Positions 51,881 to 62,560 of a stretch of 64,000 nt of DNA are shown one piece after another. The number at the start of each line of letters is the position of its first letter. The first letter of the stretch is position 1. Source of the DNA: Mixophyes australis (Eukaryota; Chordata; Amphibia; Anura; Limnodynastidae); assembly GCA_036250195.1 (NCBI GenBank), contig JAVHZZ010000004.1, positions 318,307,706 to 318,371,705 on the forward strand, written 5' to 3'. Made by a program: the position numbers and the translations under genes. The notes below the pieces were generated by a model. The model was given only the letters and a program-made list of their open reading frames with translations, was not told the origin of the DNA and did not search any database.

Positions 51881-52325
51881 AGGGGGAGCAAATGCATAAT
51901 GGTAGTGTGTGAAGGGGGAGCAAAAGTAGTATGGCAGAGCGTGAAGGGGGAGCAAAGGCAGCATGGCAGGGCGTGAAGGTGGAGCAAAGGCAGCATGGCA
52001 GAGTGTGAAGGTGGAGCAAAGGCAGCATGGCAGAGTGTGAAGGTGGAGCAAAGGCAGCATGGCAGAGTGTGAAGGGGGGCAAAGGCAGCATGGCAGAGTG
52101 TGAAGGGGAAGCAAAGGCAGCATGGCAGAGTGTTTTGAGGGGTAAAAGCAGAATGGTAGAGTGTTTTGAGAGGCAAAAGCAGCATGGCAGTGTGTTTTGA
52201 GGGGCAAAGGCAGCATGGCAGAGTGTGAAGGGAGGGCAAAGACAGCGGGGCAGAATGTGAAGGGGGTCAAAGGCAGCATGGCAAAGTATGAAGAGGGAGC
52301 AAAGGCAGCATGGCAGAGTGTGACA
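51880..52325. repeat. Minisatellite block 1, about 32-bp unit
   Basis: Units of AAAGGCAGCATGGCAGAGTG followed by TGAAGGGGGAGC repeat about thirteen times, some carrying TTTTGAGGGGC instead. Minus-strand frames encode Cys, His, Ala, Leu-rich repeats and are by-products. Confidence 0.93.
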
Positions 52326-52327
52326 GT

Positions 52328-52495
52328 GGCGTCGGGACTCCTCCTCCCTGCTCCATCCGCACTGAATGACGGGTGTGATGTCATCATTCCTGACGTTCAG
52401 TGAGGAGCGGCACAGAGAGGAGTCGGCGACAAGCAAGAAGACAGAAGACAAGAGAAAAAAGAAGCCAATAGAAAAGGTAAGTGAAGGAACAGAAG
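52328..52495 (+). repeat. Promoter/exon-like segment, copy 2
   Basis: Matches 51714-51880 with about ten percent differences. The CRE-like word has become GTGATGTCATCAT, and the splice donor GAAAAGGTAAGTGAAGG is unchanged. Confidence 0.6.
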
Positions 52496-52499
52496 CAAG

Positions 52500-53190
52500 G
52501 CGGGGGGCAAAGGCAGCATGGCAAAGTGTGAAGGGGGAGCAAAACCAGCATGGCAGAGATGGTAAGGGGGAGCCAAGGCATCATGGCAGAGTGTGTAGGT
52601 GGAGCAAAGGCAGCATGGCAGAGTGTGAAGGTGGAGCAAAGGCAGCATTGGCGAGTGTGAAGGGGGGACAAAGGCAACATGGCAGAGTGTTTTGAGGAGA
52701 AAAAGCAGCATGGCGGTGTGTATTGAGGGGCAAAAGCATCATGGTAGAGTGTTTTGAGAGGCAAAGGCAGCATGGTAGAGTGTGGAGGGGGGGCAAAGGC
52801 AGCGGGGCAGAATGTGAAGGGGGTCAAAGGCAGCATGGCAGAGTATGAAAGGGAAGCAAAGGCAGCATGGCAGAGTGTGAAGGTGAAACAAAGGCAGCAT
52901 TGCAGAGTGTGAAGGGGAAGCAAAGTCAACAAGGCAGAGTGTGAAGGGGGAGCAAAGGCAGCATGGCAGAGTGTGAAGGGGAAGCAAAGTCAACAAGGCA
53001 GAGTGTGAAGGGGGAGCAAAGGCAGCATGGCAGAGTGTGAAGGGCGGCAAAGGCAGCATGGCAGAGTGTTTTGAGGGGCAAAAACAGCATGGCAGAGTGT
53101 TTTGAGAGGCAAAAGCAGCATGGCAGTGTGTTTTGAGGGGCAAAGGCAGCATGGCAGAGTGTGAAGGGGAAGCAAAAGCAGCATGGCAAA
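52500..53190. repeat. Minisatellite block 2, about 32-bp unit
   Basis: Same unit as block 1, about twenty copies, with variants containing GTCAACAAGGCAGAG. The order of variant units differs from block 1 only partly, in keeping with duplication of segment plus array. Confidence 0.93.
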
Positions 53191-53440
53191 GTATGATGAA
53201 GAGGGGCATTACTGTGGCATAATTTGAAATGGGGGCACCACTGTGTGGCATAACATGACTCATTACTATTATTATCACAATATTTGCAGAATAAAATAAG
53301 AAATATTTTATACACACACACACACCTGAGTTTGACTTGATAACTGCCTCTTGATAGTGATATATTTTTGTATATTTAAAACGGTCATTAGGGCAGAGAA
53401 CCAGTTGTTAATTTATTTGAATCCCACCACTTCTTACACC

Positions 53441-53739
53441 CAATTATACTTACACCCAACCAGGTCATAAGCAAAAGAAAAATTAATTATAAAATATGCC
53501 CACAAATTATATAATATAGACATGAGAAATGAAGAAAACTCCAGTGGTGAATCTGCAATAAGCCAATCAGAAGCATCTGGTTAGTGCGGGTGACAGTCAT
53601 AATCATTAGCGTGTATTTACACCAGCTCTCAGGTCACCACATAACTACTGACAGGAGTATCTGCATCTCTGTGCGAGTCAGCCACAGTTCGCAAGTATGT
53701 GAACATGCCCTTACTGTACTCAGACTGTACTTTCAGACC
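53441..53739. other. No gene seen
   Basis: Sequence between two hAT-type elements, possibly the right half of an older MITE (see 51006-51548). Confidence 0.4.
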
Positions 53740-53747
53740 CTTTCATT

Positions 53748-54023
53748 CAGGGCCATCTTAACAACATTATGGGCCCCCGGGCAAAGCAGTGCACCAGGGC
53801 CCCTAGATATAGATATAGATATATAGATGTATACAGATACAGATATAGATATAGGTATATAGAGATAGAGATAGATAGATGTACTTGCTCAGTGACCCTT
53901 GAAGGTTTTTTTTTGCAGGTTTTTTCTTCTGCAGGATTATTTATTCTCATTAACAGCCCTGGCTATGGGGCCCCTTGCCCGTGGGGCAGCTGCCCATCGT
54001 GCCCAATGAAAAAGATGGCCCTG
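53748..54023. mobile_element. hAT-type MITE with CTTTCATT duplication
   Basis: A 276-bp element from CAGGGCCATCTTAAC to GAAAAAGATGGCCCTG, flanked by CTTTCATT (53740-53747 and 54024-54031). The centre holds an imperfect ATAGAT microsatellite (53805-53880). Arms share GGGCCCC and GGGCA words in inverse order. Non-coding. Confidence 0.94.
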
Positions 54024-54224
54024 CTTTCATTCCCCCTATCTGCCTCTCTGAGAGTAAGGAGGCCAAGTGTCAGGTGGTATATGCGTTGTTTTTGCTGCCA
54101 AATTTATGTATTTTAGACTAAGGGAAATGGGCATACGCCCAGCTCAGCATGAGCTACTGAGGTTTTACATGGGATGGAACTGAAGGTTAAAGGTGTAGGT
54201 ATTGTAGTAGCAGGGGTGCAGCCA

Positions 54225-54545
54225 TGGACGGATTAAGGAGGGGATTCAGGGGGCACGTGCCCCGGGCCCTCCTTTCTCCGAGGCCCCCCCTGCACCCGCA
54301 TGATCTCACCTGCGACACAGAGTGGGTGCATGCGTCAGTGGGGACCGCGCGTTGTCAGACAGCAACTGACAGCAGGCTGTCAGATGCGGCGGTTGTTGTC
54401 ATACAGCAACTGACAGCAGGCTGTCAGATGTTAGATACGGCAGTCTGCGGGGTCCCCACTGACACATGCGCCCACTCTGTGACAGCAGCACTGCGGCTGC
54501 TGTACTATCTAAAATGGCCAAAATGGAGCTGCTGGAGTAGGTGAG
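54225..54545. repeat. GC-rich foldback, probable MITE
   Basis: CACAGAGTGGGTGCATGCG with CAGTGGGGACC (54316-54349) faces GGTCCCCACTG and CATGCGCCCACTCTGTG (54450-54483). Between the arms ACAGCAACTGACAGCAGGCTG occurs twice, split by a few bases. The left side has GGACGGATTAAGG like other hAT-type MITE ends; the right end was not defined. Confidence 0.6.
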
Positions 54546-54708
54546 TCGTCATAGTGGAACAAAAAAAAATGATATATAAATAAATATAAAAATAAAAGAC
54601 CCTTCATTGTGTAGGGTCTTCTTAAATATGTATATACATAGGACTATTTATTTTATGTATATACGTATTTACATTATTGAAACATAACTGATAAAATAAA
54701 TAATCATT

Positions 54709-55044
54709 GCGTAGTGGTTAGCTGCTTACAGCACTGGGGTCATGAGTTTAATTCCCAAACATGGCCTTATCTGTGAGTTGTTTGTATGTTCTCCCCGTGT
54801 TTGCGTGGGTTTATTTGGGTGCTCCGGTTTCCTGCCACACTCCAGAAACATACTGGTAGGTTAATTGGCTGCTATAAAAATTGACCCTAGTCTGTGTCTG
54901 TGTGTGTGTCTGTCTGTATGTGTGTGTTAGGGAATTTAGACTGTAAGCCCCAATGGGGCAGGGACTGATGTGAGTGAGTTCTCTGTACAGTGCTGCAGAA
55001 CTAGTTGCGCTATATAAATAAATGGGGATGATGATGATGATGAT
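54709..55044 (+). mobile_element. V-SINE, plus orientation
   Basis: tRNA-like head with an A box (AGTGGTTAGCT, 54713-54723) and B box (GAGTTTAATTC, 54744-54754), the conserved central block TATGTTCTCCCCGTGTTTGC (about 54787) with GGGTGCTCCGGTTTCC, then CCCCAATGGGGCAGGG and the tail TGCGCTATATAAATAAATG ending in GATGAT repeats. It is the best example in the window of this family; the tail suggests mobilisation by an L2-like LINE. Confidence 0.88.
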
Positions 55045-55119
55045 ATTTAAGAAGACCCTTTATAGCATGATTATTACTTGACTGTTAGAATAAATATGTA
55101 GCCACTTATAGCAGTAAGA

Positions 55120-55120
<1 letters not shown>

Positions 55121-55150
<30 letters not shown>
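55121..55150. repeat. TA microsatellite
   Basis: Fifteen TA units. Confidence 0.95.
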
Positions 55151-55153
<3 letters not shown>

Positions 55154-55299
55154 TGGCTACATTTGACATATTTAATCAAGTAGTAATCAAGCTATGAAGT
55201 GTCTTCTATATATTCCCCAGGATCTCCCAGAGTACAGATTTATAAAAGTAGACAAGTATGTTTACTAGTGGCGCCTATCAATTTAAGATAGGGTGTTTG

Positions 55300-55620
55300 G
55301 ACCTTTTAAATTAATGCTGGAGTGGTTTGGGGGTATTAATTGAATATGGGGCAAGTTTCTGGAGGAGGGATATTTATTAATTGTGAATATGATTTATTTA
55401 ATGTTGGGGATGGTTGTGGGGAATGGTTATATTTATTAAATGTAAATGCTATTTAATTTATTGCTGGGGCTGTTTGGAGGGAGGGCAATAGGTTTATATA
55501 TTAAATTGGAATATTAATAATTTAATGTTGGGGCTAGTTCGAGGGAAATAGATCTATTTAGCGAATGTGAATATTATTATTTTAATGTTGGGACTGGAGG
55601 GAGGCCTCAGTATAAAACGT
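55300..55620. repeat. Dispersed repeat with 60-70-bp periodicity, copy 3
   Basis: Closely similar in order and words to 45300-45645, including TTTGGAGGGAGGG, AATAGGTTTAT and GAGGGAAATAGATCTATT. The unit repeats four to five times. Confidence 0.75.
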
Positions 55621-56091
55621 GGGATCTCCTGGAGAGGACAATAAAAAAGTTGTCAAGTATGAGTCAATGTGCCCTCTAAAACCCTTTATCGCTTTTAAAT
55701 TATCTCTGCCCACAATACTAAATCCTGTTTTTTTTTCAATATGATGCAAAAGTAGATAAACTCATGCACCTTATCTTTATTTGGCAAGGAGTGCCCCTGA
55801 TCTGTCACGTTCCTCCTATTGCAGAAATGCACACAGGTGATATCACTAAAGAACATTTTCACTGCAAACTATGCAGTTAAATGACTCTTATCATTGCTAC
55901 TATAGACAATACAGATCCTTAAGTCAGCCAGAGCAGAAGTAGGTGACCTTTAAGCAAGATGTTTTATTATTAATACTTGGTAGACAACTTGTTTTGTTAT
56001 GATGTTCCTTATTTTACTGCAGAAAAGCCTGCCTGTGTGATATGTTATTGTTTTTTTCTGTTAATGTTGATCAGTGTTACTATTTTAATAC
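55621..56091. other. No gene seen
   Basis: AT-rich sequence; small frames lack motifs. Confidence 0.45.
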
Positions 56092-56094
56092 CAA

Positions 56095-56315
56095 GGGGCA
56101 TATTCAATTCTCGGCGGAAACGCCGAAAATCTCGCAGTCCGCGCACTATTACCGTTCTTACGGTAATAGCGCGGCGGAAAAACAGTTAATACAGTAATTT
56201 TCTCACTAGATTTCAGCCCGCAGCTCCCACTGCGAGCTGAAATCCAGCTTACTTTTACCGTATTAGTAGTAGTAGTTTTAATGCTGTGGGACTTTCGGAG
56301 AATTGAATACGCCCC
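56095..56315. mobile_element. MITE related to the 11465 copy
   Basis: Starts GGGGCATATTCAATTCTCGG and ends GGAGAATTGAATACGCCCC, flanked by CAA on both sides (56092-56094 and 56316-56318). Inside, ATTACCGTTCTTACGGTAAT and TTTCAGCCCGCAGC with an inverse partner form further hairpins. Likely the same superfamily as 11465-11669. Confidence 0.7.
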
Positions 56316-56675
56316 CAAGTGTTTATTTTATGTAATTAAGTACATATCACTTTTGTTTATCTTTTTTTGTATAACTATTTTATATAACTTAAGAGTTTAG
56401 CTAGATTATATCTTTTCATTCAAAAATTGTTTGTAGTGTGATTGTATATAGTAATGTATTTAGTTATCTACCGCCCACCGTAAGAGGTACAGTTCACCTT
56501 GCAGATGAAAAAGAGAGATAAAATAAAATATTTTAAACTTAATTAGTTCAAAATAAACAAGGAGAGAAGACCCTGTAATTGCTACCTAAAGCTGGGTACA
56601 CACTACAGGGTTTTTGTCCAATAATCTGTCAACCAGCCGACATACGACCGCTTGTTTGAAAGTCGGGTGGGTGTG

Positions 56676-56824
56676 CAGGGGCGCACGCAGGGGGGGTTTC
56701 TGGGTCTCCACTGCGGCTGCTGTATAGTACAGTGCTGCCGAAACGGAGCTGCTGCTCACTCGCTTTTTTTTTATTTGTGGGATGGAGAGGAAATTCCCCC
56801 TTAAAAATCCTCAGTGCGCCCCTG
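56676..56824. mobile_element. MITE, CAGGGGCGCAC family, copy 1, 5-bp duplication
   Basis: A 149-bp element from CAGGGGCGCACGCAGG to CCTCAGTGCGCCCCTG, with GTGTG on both sides (56671-56675 and 56825-56829). Non-coding. Termini are hAT-like but the duplication is 5 bp, as in the hAT5-type group. Confidence 0.85.
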
Positions 56825-56895
56825 GTGTGTGTAGTGACACGATGGTGGAAAGTCTGCCCAAATAGATGATTATCGCCTTATTTGGTTGGTCGTAT

Positions 56896-57125
56896 CAGTG
56901 GCGCACACAGGGGGGGTTTCTGAGCCTCCAGAAACCCCCCCCCCCCCTGCGCTAACTTAGTGCCCATCATAGCGGCACTGTATTATACAGCAGCCGCGGC
57001 GCTGTCAAAGAAGCGTCCGCGGCTGTGCTGTTTTGTATAGCTCTCTCTTGTGTGTTTTTTTTTTTTTTTTTTTGGGTAAGGTGGGGGGGGGGAAACCCCC
57101 CCTGACAATCCTGCGTGCGCCCCTG
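56896..57125. mobile_element. MITE, CAGGGGCGCAC family, copy 2, 5-bp duplication
   Basis: A 230-bp element from CAGTGGCGCACACAGG to CCTGCGTGCGCCCCTG, with CGTAT on both sides (56891-56895 and 57126-57130). It has runs of C, T and G that pair in part. The shared end with 47378-47420 makes a third, truncated copy. Confidence 0.87.
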
Positions 57126-57639
57126 CGTATCGTTTAATTTTTTCCGATCAATCACCTAACGATCATGTAGTGTGTATTCACTCATGCTGACGATCTCCAT
57201 AGAGTTTGCAGAGTCGGGCTCTTTTCAGCAGATGTTAGCACTGAATGTCAGAGTGAATAAATGTAGAAAGTGCTGTAGAAGGAATAATTCATTTGTTCAT
57301 TCTGAGACAGAATATTTAGTTTCAGAGTCACAGAAGCTAACGAAATTTGTTAGGACATATGGATAGCTATAACAAGGCTAATCAGTGTGACAAAGTGACA
57401 TTAGTGAATAAATGAATATTGTGCAGTCATTCTCCGGACTAGAGGACCAGACAAAGGACCAGATGAAGAGTACAGATCTGAAGGTAAATCGTGTCAGTGT
57501 GTATGGATGAATCGTCAGACTGATCGGACCTTCAGTCGTAGGTACAATCGTTTGAGATAGCATGCCGGAAGAAAAAAGAGGACTTGTTTTCTTTTCTTAA
57601 GAAAAGAGCTTTACATAGCCATAAATTTGATAACTTTAA

Positions 57640-57840
57640 AACAGTGTGTTTTAACAGTCGGCACCCAGAAGGTGGTGATGTTTATACAGTTTCATCTCAA
57701 CAGGCAAATTTTTAAGTAATTGATTGCAGTCTGCTCATATAAAAAGACTCTGTATTGTGACATATCATATTTTAGCATAATTAAAAAAAATATTCTTTTG
57801 GGAAACAACTTTCACTGAAGGATAATTTAAAATTCCCACC
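57640..57840. repeat. Unclassified dispersed repeat, copy 2, inverted
   Basis: Reverse complement of 50790-51005 (TGTGTTTTAACAGT, CAGAAGGTGG, GCTCATATAAAAAG, AAATATTCTTTTGGGAAA). The pair lies 6.8 kb apart in opposite orientation. Confidence 0.75.
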
Positions 57841-58103
57841 AGTACAATTGTATGTTTATTTTAATTACAAATCTTAATGTATCATTTTTATTATCCTACT
57901 TTATAAATCATCAAGATATTAAGCAGTGCTATAGAATTATATAATGTTTGTTCATTTACGTCAATCCCTGTCCCAGTGCAGGCTACAATCAATCCTAACA
58001 CTAGGGCCAATTTAGTATGAAGCCAGTTTTTTGACCATGGTACAAAGACCCATGTAATTACATGTAATTAGAGGCAGGACATAGTGTGCAAACTCCATGC
58101 AAA

Positions 58104-58432
58104 TCATCATCATCATCATCATCATCTATTTATATAGCGCCACTAATTCCGCAGCGCTGTACAGAGAACTCACTCACATCAGTCCCTGCCCCATTGGAGC
58201 TTACAATCTAAATTCCCTAACATACACACACAGGCTGAGAGAGACTAAGGGCAATTTAATAGCAGCCAATTAACCTACCAGTATGTTTCTGGAGTGTGGG
58301 AGGAAACCGGAGCACCCAGAGGAAACCCACGCAAACACGGGGAGAACATACAAACTCCACACAGATAAGGCCATGGTCGGGAATTGAACTCATGACCCCA
58401 GTGCTGTGAGGCTGAAGTGCTAACCACTGAGC
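58104..58432 (-). mobile_element. V-SINE, minus orientation
   Basis: Begins with CAT repeats then CTATTTATATAGCGCCAC, CAGCGCTGTACAGAGAAC, CCATTGGAGCTTACAATC, the central block GCAAACACGGGGAGAACATA (about 58333) and the tRNA-like head ending GTGCTAACCACTGAG. It is the reverse complement of the 54709 copy with high similarity. Confidence 0.88.
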
Positions 58433-59953
58433 AAATAGCACCTTAGTCGGAAATAAACCAGACGCAACAATGTTAACTATTGTGTCACCTGGTACGGCCA
58501 ACTAGTACGGCATATTTATTGCATTTTACAGGTTAAAAGCAGACAATTGATTCCACTTGGCACCTTTTAACAATAAATATTGCTAATATTATTAATAATA
58601 ATAATCGCAATAATGATAATAAAAATAATACATTTCTTATTGTTAGTTTTAGCAATGTGCACATTTTATAACTGGATAAACATTAAATGGGAAGTATGTA
58701 GTACCAATAGAAGTACTGGACCAGACAGGGCCTCCACAAACTGCTCATCCTTCCAAGGGGACATGACTAAAATGAAAGTAAAGTACTTCATAGGGGGGAT
58801 CGATTGATGTGGTGCATTATGTGCTGTTTACTTGTGCTGCAATGAACTACATGGCGACACATCATGAGGGTTACAGAGGGCATTAATGTAAGTAGCCAGG
58901 GCCACCGCCCGCCAATAATCTGTGGGCAGCGAGGTTCTCTTCTCCTCTGTGTTCTAAATCTGCAGCCCAGTGGGGAAAAGCCACTCCGCCCACATCACTG
59001 GCAGCCCCTCCGCCCACACCATAGTGACTGACACCCGGTTCTGTAAAGTGAAACGTAAGGAGTGCTGTGGCTCCCTGCATTGCTGCAATCTCAGTCTGCA
59101 TTGCATCAGATCGTGTATTCAATTTCACCAATGACATTGTGGAGGAGTCTAAATCTGTAAACTTAAGCTGATATATGGAGAAGTTTGAGGGGGTGGTGTG
59201 GGGAGGTCTGTGGGGCAGGATGGAAAATCTGAGGGGCAAATGAGGAGGTCTGATGGGCATGTAAAGGCAGGTGGGTAAATCTGATGACATGGGGAGGTCT
59301 GAAGAGACATATAACACTGTTATTGGCACGATGTGCAGCTTAGGATGACTATTTTAGAGAAAGCAAATGTGTCCTAGGGAAAAACAAAGTAGGAGGGAGC
59401 TGCCTGTTTCATTTTTACTGGGCCCCACAAATTCAGATGGCAGCCCTGCAAGATATGGACATAAATACAAGAAATAAAAAAATAATTAGAAATAGTTTAG
59501 GGGACTGCACTCCTTCTTATGACTGCAAGAGCAGCTCATACCAAATACGGGGGTCCCTCCCTTAATTTGCAGTTTAAATAAAGAGGTAGGCGCTCATTGA
59601 CTATGTTTATATGTTTATAGTCAATGAGTGGTTGGGGGTAACACCACTAACGAGAGTAAATGGAGTGGAGATAAATGATTGATGTGGTAACCAAATCTTG
59701 TCCAAAAATCATATGTCACATCTGTGAAACCTGTATAGTAAAATTAAATACTTAGACCTTTCTACAATGATCGTATAATAGTACACTGTTCTAACTGAAT
59801 GGATCAGTATAACTTTGAATCAATTTATTCTCCTCAATAAAAACAATAATAACATATTAGAATTCTTATGATAAATGCAAATAACACCCTTATAGCTCGT
59901 ACTAAAAATATATGACATAAATTAACCCTACTACAGAAACACAATCAATATAA

Positions 59954-59957
<4 letters not shown>
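58433..59957. other. No gene; possible MITE at 58900-59450
   Basis: CAGGGCCACCGCCCGCC (58898) and GGCAGCCCTG (59440) may be ends of a decayed hAT-type element, but flanking octamers do not match. The remainder is AT-rich with no coding motif. Confidence 0.4.

Positions 59958-59990
<33 letters not shown>
59958..59990. repeat. TA microsatellite
   Basis: Sixteen TA units. Confidence 0.95.
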
Positions 59991-59995
<5 letters not shown>

Positions 59996-60126
59996 TCCAG
60001 AAAAACACACAATAAACTCTGTAGACCACAAATCCAGAATCCAACAGCTGATCCAATTATAATGAGTGTTGTTTGTACAACCAACAATAAATTATTGAAC
60101 CCAATCCAAATCAAATTAAGTCCCAG

Positions 60127-60301
60127 AGCTAGATTTACTAAGCTGCGGGTTTGAAAAAGTGGGGATGTTGCCTATACCAAACAATCAGATTCTAGCTTTC
60201 ATTTATTTAGTACTTTCTACAAAATGACAGCTAGAATCTGATTGGTTGCTATAGGCAACATCCCCACTTTTTCAAACCCGCAGCTTAGTAAATCTAGCCC
60301 C
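60127..60301. mobile_element. Palindromic MITE with GTTGCCTATA arms
   Basis: Arms GCTAGATTTACTAAGCTGCG and GGGTTTGAAAAAGTGGGG face their inverse at 60265-60300 across about 175 bp. CAG occurs on both sides (60124-60126 and 60302-60304), a possible 3-bp duplication. A half copy is at 25240-25300. Non-coding. Confidence 0.85.
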
Positions 60302-60304
60302 CAG

Positions 60305-62239
60305 TCTCAATTTTTTCCGTAACCTAAAAAAATGAAACAATTGGAGAACAAATACCAGACAGTCTGGTCTTTTTGTAAATTTGTATCTCACCTACTATGA
60401 TGTGTCCAATCCTTAAATCAATACATACAATGCTTAACAGTGAATATTCTTATCGTGCATGAACTTTCTTACCCTCAACATTTAATAATTGACAACAGAC
60501 ATAATTATTGCAAAATAAAGGAGTTTATTTTGGAAACAAAATACTGTATGGTGGAGGAGAAAACGGCAGGCAGTGTGCAAAGGCCCAAACAGGATATCCC
60601 AATGCGGGTCAACTACCCTTTGAATATTAAGCAGCATGGGTAAAATTTTCACCCGGGTGCACATATCATTCTTCACCTTCAACGGGGATCAGGCAATCCA
60701 GAACCCGCAACCCCCTGGGCTGAAAGAAGCTTAACCACAAGCTGACTCACAATTGCACTGAAACTATACCCGACTCTTCGAAGGGAAAGGGGTTCAGAAT
60801 GCCCCAAACCGCAACGCAATGTGCACCCACCAAGCATTGTCCACCAACTGCACAATATTTTCTGACAACAAAAAACCACCACCTCCAAACTTATGAAAGC
60901 TATACCAGGCCAGGAACCGATAGAAAAAGTGAGAAAATCAGCACAAAAATATAATGCATCACAAAATTTTAGCACCCGGTGTCAAAGATCCATCCAGACC
61001 TTCAATGTTCTGGATCTTAGAAACAGATTCCTGCTCTACCCATCACCTTTATTAACTCACTCTTGGCCCCCACCCAGTGACACATCAATGGACGTACTCC
61101 CATATCCTGCTAAATTTTTTAACCCTTAGAAAGGTGCACTTTAGCTATGAACACAACATCAACTTTTAATTACCCTCATCCTTATTTCAACCCTCAGTTT
61201 TTCTAACACTTATGTCTGTTTATCAAACCACCACTGTTTGCATGAACAGCTGGAAGGCATTTTTTGTTGTATTTTTCTAGTTTACGTTTTATGTAGTCAA
61301 TGTACTTTTATCTATTGTGTGTACCATTTATACTCGATGCTTCCATTTGTGAATGCCATGTCTCATAGTCTATTGTCACATCCATACCTTCCAACTGGGA
61401 CTGTCCCTGCTGGAAATGTTGCCTGCATGAATAGAGATGTGTGGGATGCCTAGTGCTCAGAAGTACTAGACATTCCCCAAGGGAACGTGAACATGCCCAT
61501 CATGGTTTTTACTCATTTTGTTCTATTTCACTTTCGAAATCTTACACAACAACTTGTCATACCTCCCAATTTTTGTCCTCACTGCTAGAAGTTTTGGGAA
61601 GTGTATACCGCTGACCAGTTAAACACAATTCTGGGATGTTTTTAGAGGAATGTAGCATTAGCAATGCCCCACAGGATGTAGCTGAGCCCCCATAGTAACA
61701 TTGTCACACCTTTGTAATGACATGACCACACCCATCTTTGTGAGCAGAGCAGGGGCCTCAAGAGGAGGCAAGAGCCTTGAAGGGGCTGCATGCTCTATAT
61801 TTTCGATACTGGGATGTAGCATTAACTATATAACATGGTCTCACTGCACACACATTGTCAATATGTACAGAAATACTTCTACTAGTTCTACTATAAATAT
61901 AATAATACCAGTAACAGAAGATCTAAGCCGAAACTAGCCAAATCATCATGAAAAAGTAGAACAATAAGATAGGCATACCTCTCATCTATCTAGATTTTAG
62001 TAGGACGGTCCTGATTCGTGGACCTTGAAAGGGGCGTGGCTTATATGTTTGTGGGGCTTCACAAGAAGGTGGGAAAATTGGTTTGAAGGTGGGAGTAAGC
62101 GTGTTTTTTTGTGGATTAGAGGCTTGTACAGATCAGGGACAGGGTTTATTTAAGTCTTGATTTCTCCTGAACAAATGTTGGAAGGTGTGGGATAGATGGA
62201 AAGATATTGGTGCTGTTGCAGGGTTGGTCGCAAAGTGGG
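60305..62239. other. Long stretch without recognised genes
   Basis: About 1.9 kb. The part 60640-61140 is less AT-rich and might be an old retroelement piece, but no motif in any frame convinced me. Near 61384 and 61560 CATACCTTCCAACTG-like words recur, suggesting short MITE scraps. Confidence 0.4.
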
Positions 62240-62560
62240 AGTAAACTACGTACAGATCTTGAGATGCCTCCACATCAGTAGCATATGCGCCTGGTTTATG
62301 TCAAAACATCATCATCAGTGAGTATTTGCACCTGCAAAAAGTATATGCATGTTTCTATAGGTCTTCATCAACTGCATTTGCATAAACATGCCTTTACTGT
62401 ACTTGGTGAACAATAGAATGCCCCTTCCACCCCTCCAGGTGCAGACAAGTGGCAGTATTATGTACCTCTGTATAGGCGATAATGCATGCACCCACTTTCT
62501 GGGCATGCGATCTGGCGTGCATCCCTCTCTGCATCAGCACTGTTGTCTGCAATACTTTTG
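62240..62560. repeat. Possible MITE similar to 51470/53700
   Basis: CAGATCTTGAGATGCCTCC and CATGCCTTTACTGTACTTGG correspond to words at 51477-51500 and 53703-53722. Ends and duplication undefined. Confidence 0.35.

Larger units (their letters stand above)
51549..53432. mobile_element. Non-autonomous hAT-type element with minisatellites
   Basis: CTTACACC flanks both ends (51541-51548 and 53433-53440). The left terminus is CAGTGGTGGGATTC and the right GAATCCCACCACTT, inverse except for one base. The 1.9-kb interior has two blocks of tandem repeats (51880-52325, 52500-53190) and two copies of a 165-bp GC-rich segment (51714-51880, 52328-52495). No transposase is present. Confidence 0.93.
56589..57545. 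mobile_element. Older MITE carrying two nested MITEs
   Basis: The left arm begins AAAGCTGGGTACACACTACAG. Interior words such as CGATCATGTAGTGTGTA and CAGACTGATCGGACC resemble inverse terminal parts, and the sequence is continuous if the inserts at 56676-56824 and 56896-57125 are removed. Exact right end uncertain. Confidence 0.5.

Noticed and set aside
51649..53323. Overlapping minus-strand frames of 180-206 codons with repeated Cys-His-Ala-Ala-Phe words
   Set aside because: They translate a 32-bp minisatellite inside a hAT-type element in several phases; not a zinc-finger array, since spacing is not that of any finger.
54709..54760. tRNA gene
   Set aside because: Only A- and B-box-like words of a SINE head; no cloverleaf.
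58898..59450. Complete hAT-type MITE
   Set aside because: End-like words CAGGGCC and GCCCTG exist, but flanking octamers TAAGTAGC and CAAGATAT do not match and arms do not pair.
60640..61140. DIRS-type retroelement piece
   Set aside because: Composition suggested a retroelement, but no RT, recombinase or methylase motif was found in six frames.
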